Shown here piece after piece: positions 53,945 to 64,000 of a stretch of DNA of 64,000 bases (position 1 is its first letter; the number at the start of each line of letters is the position of its first letter). The translations under genes and the position numbers were made by a program. Under the pieces are notes generated by a model. The model had not been told where the DNA came from and made no database searches. It saw only the letters and a program-made list of their open reading frames with translations. The stretch comes from Dactylonectria macrodidyma (lineage: Eukaryota > Ascomycota > Sordariomycetes > Hypocreales > Nectriaceae): contig JAGMUV010000001.1 of assembly GCA_020744425.1 (NCBI GenBank), positions 5,084,001 through 5,148,000 on the forward strand, written 5' to 3'.

Positions 53945-56900
53945 TAGAAGAAGTACTACACGTGCACCTACCCGATTTTGAACAGTGGCTGGCGCCTGCC
54001 AAAAAGTAGTTCAGCGCTGTTGACACGGGTTTCCACGCTCCGAATGATTTCTGTGGCAGCAGAACGCTGTTGACAGCACTGCAAATACTTGTTAATTCTT
54101 TTTTTAAAAAGGGTGTTGCTTGCGTAGTAGTTGGCTACTTATACAGGTGTGTGGAAATGTGAGTTCACCATCACCGTCAATCAGGCAGCAATGACAGATT
54201 TATGTCCTGAATCACTGAAGAATGAGACAACTTAACTTAAACACCCCGAAACTCAATCAAGCAAACTTTGGTGTTTGAATGGTAGATTGCTGAAAGCTTC
54301 AATAATACAATAGCTTCCTGTCTTACCTAGCTGTATTTGAAATGAATATATTCTTCTTAGCTAGCGGAAGAGAAACAAAAACCTCATTCCCTACCTCTCT
54401 AGTTATCCTGGCTCCAGTTAGATCTCTCCTTCACATAAATTGCCTACCTCTGAGTATATAACAGAGGGCAGCTGTGACTATGATACTGGAACGTAATGTA
54501 GTCCAGTTCCCAAGGTCTAGCTTTTCCAGCTAATGGAGAGTTGGTTAGGACAGGAAGGTATGTATGATGTAGCAGAAACTTTACATAATTTAAGTTGTTG
54601 TTCTCTTGGGCTTGGGAATTAGGTTCATACTGTTATTCTTACTGTTGGAAAAGGAAAAATAATTGATGCCGTTTTACTTTGGTCCCGCCTCTGTGTGTGA
54701 GGTATCAAGGTCCCCACAACCTCTTCAGTATTGGAATCTAGTTATAACCTCAAGCCTTATGCAAGAGAGAAAAGTCATTAGCGACATGGTTGACAGAAGG
54801 GCGGTGCCGGAAGTGGACACTTACCTAGGCAGGTGGCAAAGAGTCTGTAGGTTCAATCGATCGAAGTCAATGCATGATGAGTATGGCGCAGCTCGAGACC
54901 TGCTTGCAGCTCTAGTGATTCCAACAATTCCAACAGGTTGTCATGAGTACATTAACCATATTATCGCCTGTCGCCCTCGTGGTGTAGTGATCAATAACAT
55001 AGGCCCTCACCCTTTATCACCAAAAAAATGTCAATTTGAAACCGGCTGGAGGTGACTGCACTATTTTTGCGCGGGACTACATCGTGGGTTAGAATTTCTG
55101 GGATAGGCGGGCTGAGTCTCTTCCTTTTGTAGGTTAACAATGTAGTAAAGTAGGTTGACTGAGGAATGGCCTGCTTATTGAACTAAGAGAAGCCCCTGAA
55201 CAGACACATTGAGCATGGATAGAAGGAACAGAAGAGCAGAAAGGCTATTCACCCAGGATGCTTCGAATAATTTGGCAGGTTTCCTAGCAACATTGTATCT
55301 TTCTAGGATACATCTCAGATGTCAGGTTAGCAACTGAGACTCCTTATCCGCTGTGATTGGTTGCCCTTGTTCATACGGCCCGACAGGCTGGGTGCGACTC
55401 TTTTGCCAACACGAGGGGGGGCCGGTGTCGATACTTGATAGATTGGTGAGATTTGACGCCTGCGCTAGGTTGCGAACGAACGTTTTCCACGACCCCACCG
55501 CCGAATCGGGATTGCCTTTGGTGGTGGGAGGGAAAATGCTAGATGTCAAGCCGTTCATTCAGCGAGTTTGTGACTTGATACGGGGTCTAGTTGGCGGTCA
55601 CGAAGGAGCGGCGAGCGTGGGCAGCCCCGGTCTCAGGTGGAATTGAGCGACTCCAAGTACCTAAGGAAATTAAAACACTAGGGGGCAATTGCTGTACGTA
55701 CTACTCCGTAAGTAACGTAGTAAGAGTAAGACGTGCAAATGTATCCGGACATAAGTACTCGGTAGTACGTAGTAAGCTCCCCATGCGTTTCCTCTTACCG
55801 AGACTGACCAAACATTCAGCTATACGACATGCCCTATTTTTGCATGGCTTGTGCTGTTTCCGGGCCTTACATTTACGTTAGCTTGTTAGCTGGTCTGCAG
55901 GGACAAAGTCGAGGGCTGGGTGAATGGACCCTAAAGCACTCCGTACTCCGTACTAGTGGTGAAGTCCACTGTTTTAGTACTCTCTGTGTACCTGAGCTAT
56001 GATATTTCTTCACGTGCTATCGCTGGCTTCCCGCCCCCAAGCCAGCCTCCTTGACCCTCGAGAGTCGAGGGACCCATGATGGGTACGGCGTTAGAGTCGG
56101 GGCGGGAGGGGGTGGGTGTGTGTGGAAAAGGCGGAAAAGTGGACGACAGGCGGGCCACGGCCCCAAGTTATGCAGAGTGTGGCTTAGACCATGGCGCGAG
56201 CTTGTTAAATACCCGCCTCTCGGCAAGCGGGGCCTCGTTGACGCTGGTGTCCAATCATGCGACGGGTGGCTGTCGAATAATCCTGGGCCTTACGTACCCT
56301 CGCTTTCGAGTGGTGGAGGTGGAGGAGCTGGTAGTGGTGAAGGAAGTGTGATGGAGATGAGTGGTGATGGTGGGTGGGTGCTGGCTGATGCGTACTGGGC
56401 TGTCTTGTTCGCTGGGATCCTTCGCCGCTGAGGCTGAAGCAGGTTGCACTCAATGGGCTACTGGGCGAGCTGGAACATGGATAATGGGCGGGCCAGACCT
56501 AGGGCATGAGGCAATGAATCCCAGGACGTCGCACTACAGCGGAAGTCTGTTTGTACTTCTGTATGTAGTATTATTATGCATCCGCCCGATGAGAGTCCCT
56601 GCTCCGTTAGTACTGTGCAATTGCTCTCATCCATGGGACGAAGCGATACAAATAGTCGCTGCGCGGTGCATTTACTGCACGAGCCCGTAGCACGAAGATA
56701 CCTGCAAAAGACACCTGGGGGCTGTGGCTCCATGTAATTATAGGTACGAGTGAAACCAGTTGCAGCAGGTACCTGTCCCCGCGGCTCACCTTTCTACAGC
56801 ACAAGTGCCCTGCAGTGCCCACTCCCTGCACCTTCTGCACGAATTAGCCCGCACCACCACTCTTCCAGCCGCCCAGTCGCTTCTCTTCGCTACCGTCAGC

Positions 56901-57298
56901 CCGACAGCCCCGGGTTTCCTCTCTTAGTCGTCGTCCCATGGTCCTTTTTGCTCTCACCTCACGCCTCCTTCGCCATGATGCGATGAGAGCCTGAGTTAAC
57001 TCCCGTCTGCTTTCAACTCCCGCGTCCATATTTGCGAGAGAAACGACGCATCGTCGCCTTCGCTCGCTAGCGAACAGGCCGTCCCGTTTCCCGACAGCCT
57101 CTGGGCCTCTCACCGTCGACGGCGGCCTCCCAAACTCTCGAGAGAGCAACGAGCAGCGCGCCGCGACCGCCGCCCCGCCCAACCTTCAAACCCATTTCAT
57201 CCATTATTACTACTTGGGTGCCTCCACGACTGCTGCTGGTCGCTTCCGTATCCTCCACGCGCGCGCGCTTCTTTTCCGGCACTTTTGGTATCGACTCG
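53945..57298. other. Gene-free interval: AT-rich block then promoter
   Basis: About 3.3 kb. 54040-55320 is AT-rich with many TpA words and holds no gene; a tRNA-Glu-like relic lies inside it. 55320-56000 is mixed. 56000-57298 is GC-richer and should contain the promoter and long leader of the membrane/zinc-finger gene. Frames such as 55353-55646 show no family resemblance. No transposase or reverse transcriptase sequence is seen. Confidence 0.5.
54973..55052 (+). pseudogene. Degenerate tRNA-Glu(CTC)-like sequence
   Basis: GTGGTGTAGTGATCAATAAC matches the D-arm and A-box of eukaryotic tRNA-Glu with a few changes. A 7-base loop CCCTCAC at 55004-55010 (usual CTCTCAC, anticodon CTC) is flanked by ATAGG/CCTTT, four of five pairs. 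The 3' part GGCTGGAGG resembles a tRNA end. The T-arm (GTCAATTTG) and acceptor stem are badly damaged, so it is not expected to be functional. It may be a dead tRNA or the head of a tRNA-derived SINE. Confidence 0.35.
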
Positions 57299-59330
57299 AT
57301 GGAAGGCCTTCGACGGTCGAGTTGGAGGAGGAGCGACGTCATGGAGGCCATTGCACCAAGGCGAGTCTTGGCCAAACGCCATTTAGAAAATGGAGCTATC
57401 GCTGGTATCGTCGTCGGCGCCTGCGTGGGCGTCGCGCTCCTCCTCGTCTGCCTCTATCCCGTCTTGATACGACAAATCATCCGCCGCCGCCGAGAACGAC
57501 GAATGCAAAATGCTCTCCCCGACGCCGAAACTGGCGAGGTTTCTGTCCCGACTGGCTCCGCTGGCACCGATGGCCCTACGCAGCGATTGTCGTCTCAGGA
57601 TTCGTTCAAGCCTGGGGAGGAGCTTTCACGCGGTGATATAGGAGGAGGTTCGGTGAAGGATGGGTGGACTCCCAACGATGCCGTTGCTCGCTCCGGTAGC
57701 CAGGAGCAGTCTCGCTCTGTACAAATCGATTCTGACGTCCCGCCACGCCAAGTTGCGATGCCAGTCCGCTCCGACACCCAAGGGACCACTCTCACCGGAT
57801 TTGAAGAAGAGTTCATGCCACAAGAAATTGGCGATGCCCACGATGGAGTCCTCAATGGTACGAGCGCCGATTACTACAGCCCAGCAGTCCCGTCCGAAGC
57901 CTTCGGCATGGTGATCGAGGAACCCCAACCGCAACCCGATACCAAACGCTCGCTCTCTCGCGGAAGCTCTCTGCGGCATAATCTCAAGCAAATGTTCAGC
58001 CGCAAGAGCACCCGAGATTACTCCATGCACTCGCCCACGTCTCCCACTTTCGGAGGGAGTTTCGATGTTGGTACCCGTGCTCCCCTATCAGATGGCCCCC
58101 CCTTGGAGCGCATCACTACAAATGAAGTGACGAGCGAGTCGCCTACGGATATATACCCTCCAGCGAGTGACATGCTGCCTCCACCTCGCGCTCTTGGATC
58201 GCCTATCAGCCTGCCAAACAAACCCTCGGATGAGCCTCCTCCTGGTGCAGTCCAAACCCCTCCACAGTCGCCTCCAATCGATGCCAAGTTCAGAGCCTCT
58301 GCTTCGCCTCCTACGAATCCGGCTCCTGGTACCGTTAATCCGATGGACATCATGCCGGCTACGACAGAATCAGAGATGTGGCATCGTACTGAGCATCAAC
58401 TTTACATGACTTACAACCCATCTTCTTCGCCTAGCCCTCTTCCTTCGTCGAATCCATCTCCACCAGAGGTGCCAACCGACTCTCCGTCACCCCTCACTCT
58501 TCCCCCGAACATTCCCCTGGCTATCCCGATCATTCAATCCCCTACTCCTACTCAGCGAGAAGTGTCATTTAAGCGGGATCCCGCGGACGACCAGGATATC
58601 AACATGGTCGATATCCCAACACACATCCATTTGACTCCGGCACCAGACCGCGATACCCGACACCCCAGCTATCCTTCGGACGCATCAACTCCCCTCCCTG
58701 GACCTACATCTACCAACCCTTCAACTCTCAACACTCCCGCGACGCAACTCGACACCCCTTCCCCCCACTCCGAATATGTTAACAGCGTATCGCCGGCCAA
58801 TGGCCATTCCAGCATTGTCTACACAGACTACAACGCCATGCCCTCTACCAATGTCGACGCTAGCATTACCTACCCCGTAACCCCGAACAGCGGCGATGGC
58901 GGTGCTACCTTATCTCCACCAAAGACTGGCACCTATCCCTGTGACGAACCTAATTGTCGTCAAGTATTCGACCAACCACACAAGCTAAAGTATGTTTTGG
59001 CCTGGCCTCTGTTCCTCCCTATAAGCCTTACTAGCGCTAACACGCATTAGACATCACCAGCGATACCACACCAAGGAACACAAGTGCACATATCCCGGCT
59101 GTGGGAAGGGATTCGGTACCAAAACTCATCTTCAGCGACACATCAATGACAGGCACGAGAAGAAGAAGAAATTCCACTGCGCCGTACAAGGATGCGATTA
59201 CTCCAGGCAGGGAGGCAAGGGGTTCCCTCGCAAAGACAACTGGAAACGCCATATGACGAAAATCCACAACATGGATCAGAGATTCCTTCCTGAACCTGTC
59301 GAAGCTGACACGGAGATGGGCGGCATCTAA
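57299..59330 (+). CDS. Single-pass membrane protein with C-terminal C2H2 zinc fingers
   Basis: Two exons, 57299-58989 and 59051-59330, 656 residues. ATG at 57299 starts MEGLRRSSWRRSDVMEAI; the frame is open further upstream but without an ATG. A hydrophobic segment GAIAGIVVGACVGVALLLVC followed by LYPVLI (about 34-59) is directly followed by RQIIRRRRERRM, so the positive-inside rule puts the long C-terminal part in the cytosol. About 450 Ser/Pro/Thr-rich residues follow. Then come three C2H2 fingers: CDEPNC...HHQRYH (completed across the intron), CTYPGCGKGF...HINDRH and CAVQGCDYS...HMTKIH. The zinc-finger end could bind DNA after release from the membrane, but no cleavage site can be named. 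No signal peptide is visible, so the TM would act as signal anchor. Confidence 0.85.
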
Positions 59331-59937
59331 AGATGAAGTAGAAGAAAGATGATCCAGTCTCTCCGAGGGTTTCAATCCGACTACCAATGAACAGCTCCAA
59401 GCCTTGGACATATATGCCGTCCAGGCCAGATCGTTCGTTGGGCCTTGTTTTAACTAGACAGCTCTGGGAACAGCGGTTACGCACAAGAGCAAGCATGGAG
59501 AAGTAGGCGTTGGGTTAACTGTTAAGACTTATTTGGTGGAAGTTTTGATCTACTTTGGACGGAGCACTGTACCTGGGACATGACGTTCGGTCACAATCCT
59601 GCAAGCGTTGCCGGAAACTGGAAACTCCTTTCAAACTTTTCCTTGAAGCGATTCATCTACTCTCATTTTGGAAACATCTCTAGGCAACGGGGGAAATGGC
59701 AAGGATAAAAAAATCAGGCAATGGGCGTGGAAGAAGACCAGGCGTTTGGACCATCGGAGACAGTTCCACTAACGAGATGAACTCGGCGTATTCAATTTTT
59801 GGGGTATCTTGGTATGGTAGTATGTAATTCAGCGATCGATGAATGCAGAACAAAACTCGCGATTCTATCATCGAGTTCCTTTCCTCCACGCATTGCTGTA
59901 TCCGTCTTCGTTTTCTTTTCTTTTCGTCTTCTTTCAT
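59331..59937. other. Convergent intergenic region, zinc-finger gene / RRP40
   Basis: About 600 bases holding two 3' UTRs. Nothing else recognised. Confidence 0.6.
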
Positions 59938-60744
59938 CTAGCTCAATTCCTTGATGAGTCTTCTCGCCAACTTCTTCTGCCCATCGACGTCTAACCTCTT
60001 CTCATCAGTCTCTTGTACTGCCCGTCCCACAATGATAACTGTCTTGACGCTCTCACTGTCGACCCAGAACTTGCCGTTCCTCCCGGTGGCAGTCTCAAAC
60101 TGTAAGCCGGCACTGCCCAGCTCCTCGAGCACTACGACTTTGCCCTCCAGGACGCTCTTCGGCATCATGAGGCGGCGAGCCATGCCGAGGGAGATACTGA
60201 AGAGCATGCCGCCGGTGAGCGGACCGAGGCCTTCGGACTTTCCGGTCGAAGACGAGACGCACTCGAGCTCCGCATCCATGTGCTTGTTGGCGAGGACGAC
60301 GCGCGCGTAGACGAGGGCACCGGAGGCGAGGTTCGGGCGCGTCTTCTTGGTGGCTCCCTCGAAGGAGAGCTGGGGGAGGAGAGCAGCTGTGGTATAGTCG
60401 GAAAGGGTCACGAAGTAGACCTCGACGGCGGATTTTTGGACGGTGCCGATAACGAGTTCACCGGCTCGGGGTTGATACTGTACGTTTTGGACTTTAGTCA
60501 ATCGGCCTTTCCTCGTCCAAGAGAGACACTTTGAGGATTTGCTTACCCGTCCACCAGAGTGCTCCACGCGAATGATGTTCTTTTGGCGTTCGGAGATGAG
60601 CTGGCCGGCAAGCGTGGGCACGATGTCGTTGGGCGGCACATGGCGCAGGCCAGGGCCGAGGCGAAGAGGCTTCTTGGGATGGGACGGGATGAGAGACGGG
60701 TCGATGTGGTCGCCCGGGAGGACGAAGACGGCTTCAGAGCCCAT
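59938..60744 (-). CDS. RRP40: Exosome cap subunit Rrp40
   Basis: Two exons, 60744-60547 and 60477-59938, 245 residues. The 69-base intron keeps the frame open, so an unspliced reading looks continuous; splicing joins HSGGR directly to YQPRAGELVIGTV, matching the family. An N-terminal domain (VLPGDHI; LRLGPGLRH) is followed by an S1 domain (about 70-150: PRAGELVIGTVQKSAVEVYF; LSDYTTAALLPQLSFEGATK) and a KH-type domain (GMLFSISLGMARRLM; GRNGKFWVDS). Rrp40 is one of three S1/KH cap proteins of the RNA exosome in nucleus and cytoplasm. It is divergent from SSZ1. Confidence 0.95.
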   Translation of the reverse strand: MGSEAVFVLPGDHIDPSLIPSHPKKPLRLGPGLRHVPPNDIVPTLAGQLISERQKNIIRVEHSGGRVSKSSKCLSWTRKGRLTKVQNVQYQPRAGELVIGTVQKSAVEVYFVTLSDYTTAALLPQLSFEGATKKTRPNLASGALVYARVVLANKHMDAELECVSSSTGKSEGLGPLTGGMLFSISLGMARRLMMPKSVLEGKVVVLEELGSAGLQFETATGRNGKFWVDSESVKTVIIVGRAVQETDEKRLDVDGQKKLARRLIKELS

Positions 60745-61201
60745 TGTGCGATGGGACTGGTTGGTTCGCTGGCTGGACGGCTGATGGATTTGTGGGTTTG
60801 AGTTATGGCAAGTTGGTGATGCTCGGAGCGTTCGTTTTATGCGACAGTCTTTCCTCTGAAGCCCTTTGTTAGATCGTCAGCCTTGTGGAAAATGCATTGA
60901 ACAATGAATCTATTCTATTGGATGGTGAATCCCGACATTGAATGGTGGGGCAGACTCATAGTACGTACATAAGTTATCCCGCCCAAAAAAATGTGGGCGA
61001 TTAGCGATTACCAGTTTTTCCCAAAATTTTGGGTCTCAGAGGAAAAGAAACCCCCACTACTGCTTCCCCTCCGACTTGGACATTTTCTTTCGCCCTCCTC
61101 TCCCTCTCTCTCTCCCTCTCCCGCCCACAAGAGAGATATCCGGGATCCGATCCGCTACCGCTCTCTACCTTCGAAGGAATAGTCATCACATACTCAACGT
61201 C
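60745..61201. promoter_or_regulatory. Divergent promoter RRP40 / SSZ1 with AAAATTTT palindrome
   Basis: 457 bases between divergent start codons. A perfect 14-base palindrome CCCAAAATTTTGGG lies at 61020-61033; its core resembles the RRPE element of yeast ribosome-biogenesis promoters. Use in filamentous fungi is not established here. A CTCTCTCTC pyrimidine tract at about 61103-61118 precedes SSZ1. Confidence 0.45.
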
Positions 61202-63091
61202 ATGAGCGACAACGCCAAGGCGGGCCCTGAGCCTGGCGACCGGGTCGCCATCGGTATCACCTTTGGCAACTCCAACAGCTCCATCGCCTACACTGTCGAC
61301 GACAAGGCTGAGGTTATTGCCAACGAGGATGGCGGTACGTTATCCTATTTTATTGACTTTCAATCGAGCTGTCGCCTTCCCTCGCTCTACGTCTTGCGCC
61401 CCGAACCCACAAACCAATGTCAAGCAGACGCACATATACTGACTTACCTCACAACATAGACCGTCAGATTCCCACTGTTCTCTCCTACGTCGATGGCGAC
61501 GAGTACTACGGTGGCCAGGCCAAGAGCTTCCTTGTCCGAAACCCCGATAACACCATCGCCTCTTTCCGCGATTTCCTTGGTCAAGAGTATGCTACACCCT
61601 GTTCTCCTACATCTTGTACTCCACTACGAATCCTTCACACTTATTGACGCCGCGCGCAGTTTCAAGGCCATCGACCCTACCCACAGCCACGCCTCTGCCC
61701 ACCCCAAGGACGTTGATGGCTCCGTCAGCTTCACCGTCAAGGATAAGGGTAGCGAGGAGGATGCTTCTACCATCACCGTCACCGAGGCCGCCACCCGATA
61801 CCTGCGCCGCCTCGTTGGCTCCGCCTCCGACTACCTGGGCAAGAAGGTCACCTCTGCCGTCGTCACTGTGCCCACCAACTTCTCCGAGAAGCAGCGCGAG
61901 GCTCTGACCAGCGCTGCCAACGCTGCCGACATTGAGATTCTCCAGATTGTGTCCGACCCTGTTGCCTCTGTTCTGGCCTACGATGCGCGCCCCGAGGCTA
62001 TCATCAAGGACAAGATGATTGTTGTCGTCGACCTGGGCGGCACCCGCTCCGACGTCGCCGTTGTCGCTTCCCGTGGTGGCATGTACACCATCCTCGCGGC
62101 CGCTCACGACTACGAGTTTGCTGGTGTCCACCTCGACAATGCCCTGATGGAGTACTTCGCCAAGGAATTCCAGAAGAAGCACAGCGTCGACCCCCGCGGC
62201 AACGCTCGCAGCCTGGCCAAGCTCCGTCTCGAGTCCGAGGCCGCCAAAAAGGCCCTCAGCATCGGTGCCAACGCCCAGTTCAGTGTTGAGAGCCTGGCGG
62301 AAGGCTTCGACTTCTCCATGCCCATCAACAGGATACGATACGAGATGGTTGGCCGCAAGGTGTTCGAGGGCTTCAACCGACTGGTCGAGGGCGTTATCAA
62401 GAAGGCCGGCCTCGATGTCCTTGATATTGATGAGGTCATCATGGCTGGTGGCACCTCCCACACTCCCCGCATCGCCAGCAACTTCCGCGGTATCTTCCCC
62501 GAGTCCACCGAAATCCTGGCCCCTGCCACCAGCGCCAGCGCCATCAACCCCTCCGAGCTCCAGGCCCGCGGTGCTGCCCTCCAAGCTTCCCTGATCCAGG
62601 AGTACGAGGCTACCGATATTGAGCAGTCCACCCACCCCGCAGTCACCACCGTGAAGCACATCTCCAAGGCTATCGGTGTTCTCACTGTTGGCACTGATGG
62701 CGAGGAGACCTTCGCCCCTATCATGCCCACCGAGACCGCCGTCCCCGCCCGCCGCACCGTCCACATTGCCGCTCCCAAGGAGGGCGGCGATGTTCTCATC
62801 AAGGTCGTCGAGGGTGGCGCCCATATCAAGGTAACGAAGCCCGAGCCCAAGGCCGAGAAGGACGAGGATTCCGAAGAGGATTCCGACTTCGACTCCGATG
62901 ACGAGGAAGAGGAGAAGCGCGAGAAGATCTGGAAGGTTGGTAGCCTTCTCGCCGAGGCCGCTATCAAGGGCGTCAAGGCGAAGGGCAAGGTCGAGGTTAC
63001 AATTAATGTTTTGGCTGACCTGAGCGTCACCGTCACGGCCCGAGAAGTTGGTGGTAAGGGTGGCGTGCGAGGAACCCTCAACGGCCAGTAA
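61202..63091 (+). CDS. SSZ1: Ssz1-like Hsp70, ribosome-associated complex
   Basis: Three exons, 61202-61334, 61460-61586 and 61660-63091, 563 residues, phases consistent. An Hsp70 actin-like ATPase domain (VAIGITFGNSNSSIAY; VTVPTNFSEKQREAL; VDLGGTRSDVAVV; VIMAGGTSHTPRI) is followed by a shortened substrate-binding region with an acidic insert (EDSEEDSDFDSDDEEEEKREK). The phosphate loops deviate from canonical Hsp70 (GNSNSS for GTTYS; GGTRSD for GGGTFD), which is characteristic of Ssz1. It lacks the long lid, and the length fits. In yeast Ssz1 pairs with zuotin as the ribosome-associated complex and stimulates Ssb on nascent chains. Codon use is strongly biased (C-ending), as in a highly expressed gene. 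Confidence 0.95.
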
Positions 63092-63426
63092 ATGGGGACG
63101 CAGGACCTCTTTGAGGCCTACAGGAAAAGTGGGAAGGGGAAACTTCGCGTCGTTGATATATAGGATGAAGGTTTAAAAAGCATGGGTCTTTTAGTAGAAT
63201 CTAGAGGCACGATAGAGGGAGTTCCGAGCTCAATGGGACGCCTGGGATGAATTGAAACGATACAAATGCACTAGTCAATTAGAATGGAGGCCAGAAACCT
63301 CTTAACCACGTCAGCGCCGCGGGATGGGGCATGTTATGTACAAGATAAAATCCCCACCCTAGGAACTCCTTTTTCAGCGGCATTATCAACTCCTCAATTC
63401 CCCTCTCCAAAAACCGGCTCTCCTAT
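63092..63426. other. Convergent intergenic region after SSZ1
   Basis: About 335 bases of 3' UTR sequence between convergent stops. Nothing else recognised. Confidence 0.6.
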
Positions 63427-63999
63427 CTACATGTCTAAACCTCCTACAGAGCCGGGCAGCCGCCACGCTATGAGGTCGCTTCGAATGTCAAACTCGGGGA
63501 CGTCGCGAGCGCGCCTCATTCCAGTATCACGGAGGACGTCACTGTCGAGCGTCATCGACGACGTCAAGCTGGCGAGGCTACGGGAGTGATCAAGCTCATG
63601 GATGCGGACGTTCTTGCGCCCAGGGTGCGGGTGGTGGCCGTGGGGCGTGACGGTGACGGTGGACACGCTCTTGTCGCTCGAGTTGCTCGGGGTGCGGCGG
63701 TGGAAGCGGGTCGTAGTCGACGGCGGCGGCGTGTGGCCGTTGGTGAGGTGGTGATTCGGCGGGAGGAGGCTGTTCTGGCTATGCGGGGAGCTGCCGAAGC
63801 GGCGGGGCCGGTGGGTGTCGTCCCGGAAGTCGTCGGCATCTCCGTCTTCGTCCTCCTCGTCTGTGACTGGGCTCCCAGCCTCTAGCTTGGTCTTCCACCC
63901 ATTACCACCGTTGAAGATGTCCTCGATGCACTCGTCGGCGGGGAGCTCGTTAGGCTGGCGGCACCACGAGGCGGCAAGTGTGCGGCGGTAGAGGTCCTG
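63427..63999 (-). CDS. C-terminal part of unidentified protein
   Basis: Open minus-strand frame entering from beyond the window edge and ending at TAG 63427-63429; 190 residues visible. It begins QDLYRRTLAASWCRQPNELP and DECIEDIFNGGNGWK, then an acidic stretch (DEEDEDGDADD). A Ser/Thr/His-rich disordered tail (SVSTVTVTPHGHHPHPG) follows, ending SVGGLDM. The good third-base bias and uninterrupted frame support coding. I do not recognise the family from this tail; the start and any domains lie outside the window. Confidence 0.65.
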   Translation of the reverse strand, partial: QDLYRRTLAASWCRQPNELPADECIEDIFNGGNGWKTKLEAGSPVTDEEDEDGDADDFRDDTHRPRRFGSSPHSQNSLLPPNHHLTNGHTPPPSTTTRFHRRTPSNSSDKSVSTVTVTPHGHHPHPGRKNVRIHELDHSRSLASLTSSMTLDSDVLRDTGMRRARDVPEFDIRSDLIAWRLPGSVGGLDM

Positions 64000-64000
64000 A

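Noticed and set aside
61607..62824. 405-codon minus-strand frame antisense to SSZ1
   Set aside because: Shadow of the strongly C-ending codon use of SSZ1; Gly/Asp/Leu-rich with no domain.
1..64000. CRISPR arrays, insertion sequences, riboswitches, bacterial operons
   Set aside because: None seen; the gene structure is eukaryotic.

Overview
The window is nuclear DNA of a filamentous ascomycete, most likely a Sordariomycete. Genes carry short GT-AG introns (about 50-70 nt) with CTAAC-type branch sites, and intergenic spacers are long. The conserved genes have fungal-type architecture: Mediator Med12 tail, F-BAR/RhoGAP, WASP/Las17, Chs5, Sen1, Rrp40, Ssz1 and a RID/Masc1-type DNA methyltransferase. 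The genus is not determined. Exon coordinates below were read by hand from splice motifs, reading frame and family conservation, without transcript data.

Layout. 1-1548: 3' end of MED12/SRB8 (+). 3022-5665: RGD1-like F-BAR/RhoGAP (-), seven exons. 5666-17715: about 12 kb with no convincing gene, only short tandem repeats, one doubtful ORF and a tRNA-like fragment. 17716-19854: RBR ubiquitin ligase (+). 22153-24155: Las17/WASP (+). 24712-25483: eIF1A (-), divergent from a putative mitochondrial protein at 26162-27076 (+). 27898-29136: CHS5 (+). 29535-30413: short-chain dehydrogenase (-). 30895-33750: large fungal-specific protein (-) with a probable upstream exon near 34.2 kb. 36812-43280: SEN1 helicase (-), five exons.

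44338-53844 is a genome-maintenance neighbourhood. An HhH-GPD DNA glycosylase (-) lies head to head with a RID-type cytosine methyltransferase (+), followed by a UPF1-like SF1 helicase (+) and a DUF3669-like protein (-). The methyltransferase frame is intact from end to end except for one in-frame TAG at 47615-47617, where the family would be expected to have Trp. The change fits G-to-A in a TGG codon, which is C-to-T in a CpA context on the other strand, the type of mutation RIP makes. This is the most notable observation in the window.

53845-57298 is gene-free, AT-rich in its first part, with a decayed tRNA-Glu-like sequence. 57299-59330 encodes a single-pass membrane protein ending in three C2H2 zinc fingers, a candidate membrane-tethered transcription factor. 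RRP40 (-, 59938-60744) and SSZ1 (+, 61202-63091) are divergent and share a 457-bp promoter with an AAAATTTT palindrome. The window ends in the C-terminus of an unidentified gene (-).

Working links: RGD1 and Las17 act on cortical actin and Rho signalling, and Chs5 on chitin synthase export. eIF1A and Ssz1 act in translation, and Sen1 and Rrp40 in nuclear RNA 3'-end processing and decay. The glycosylase and RID-type methyltransferase act on DNA bases.
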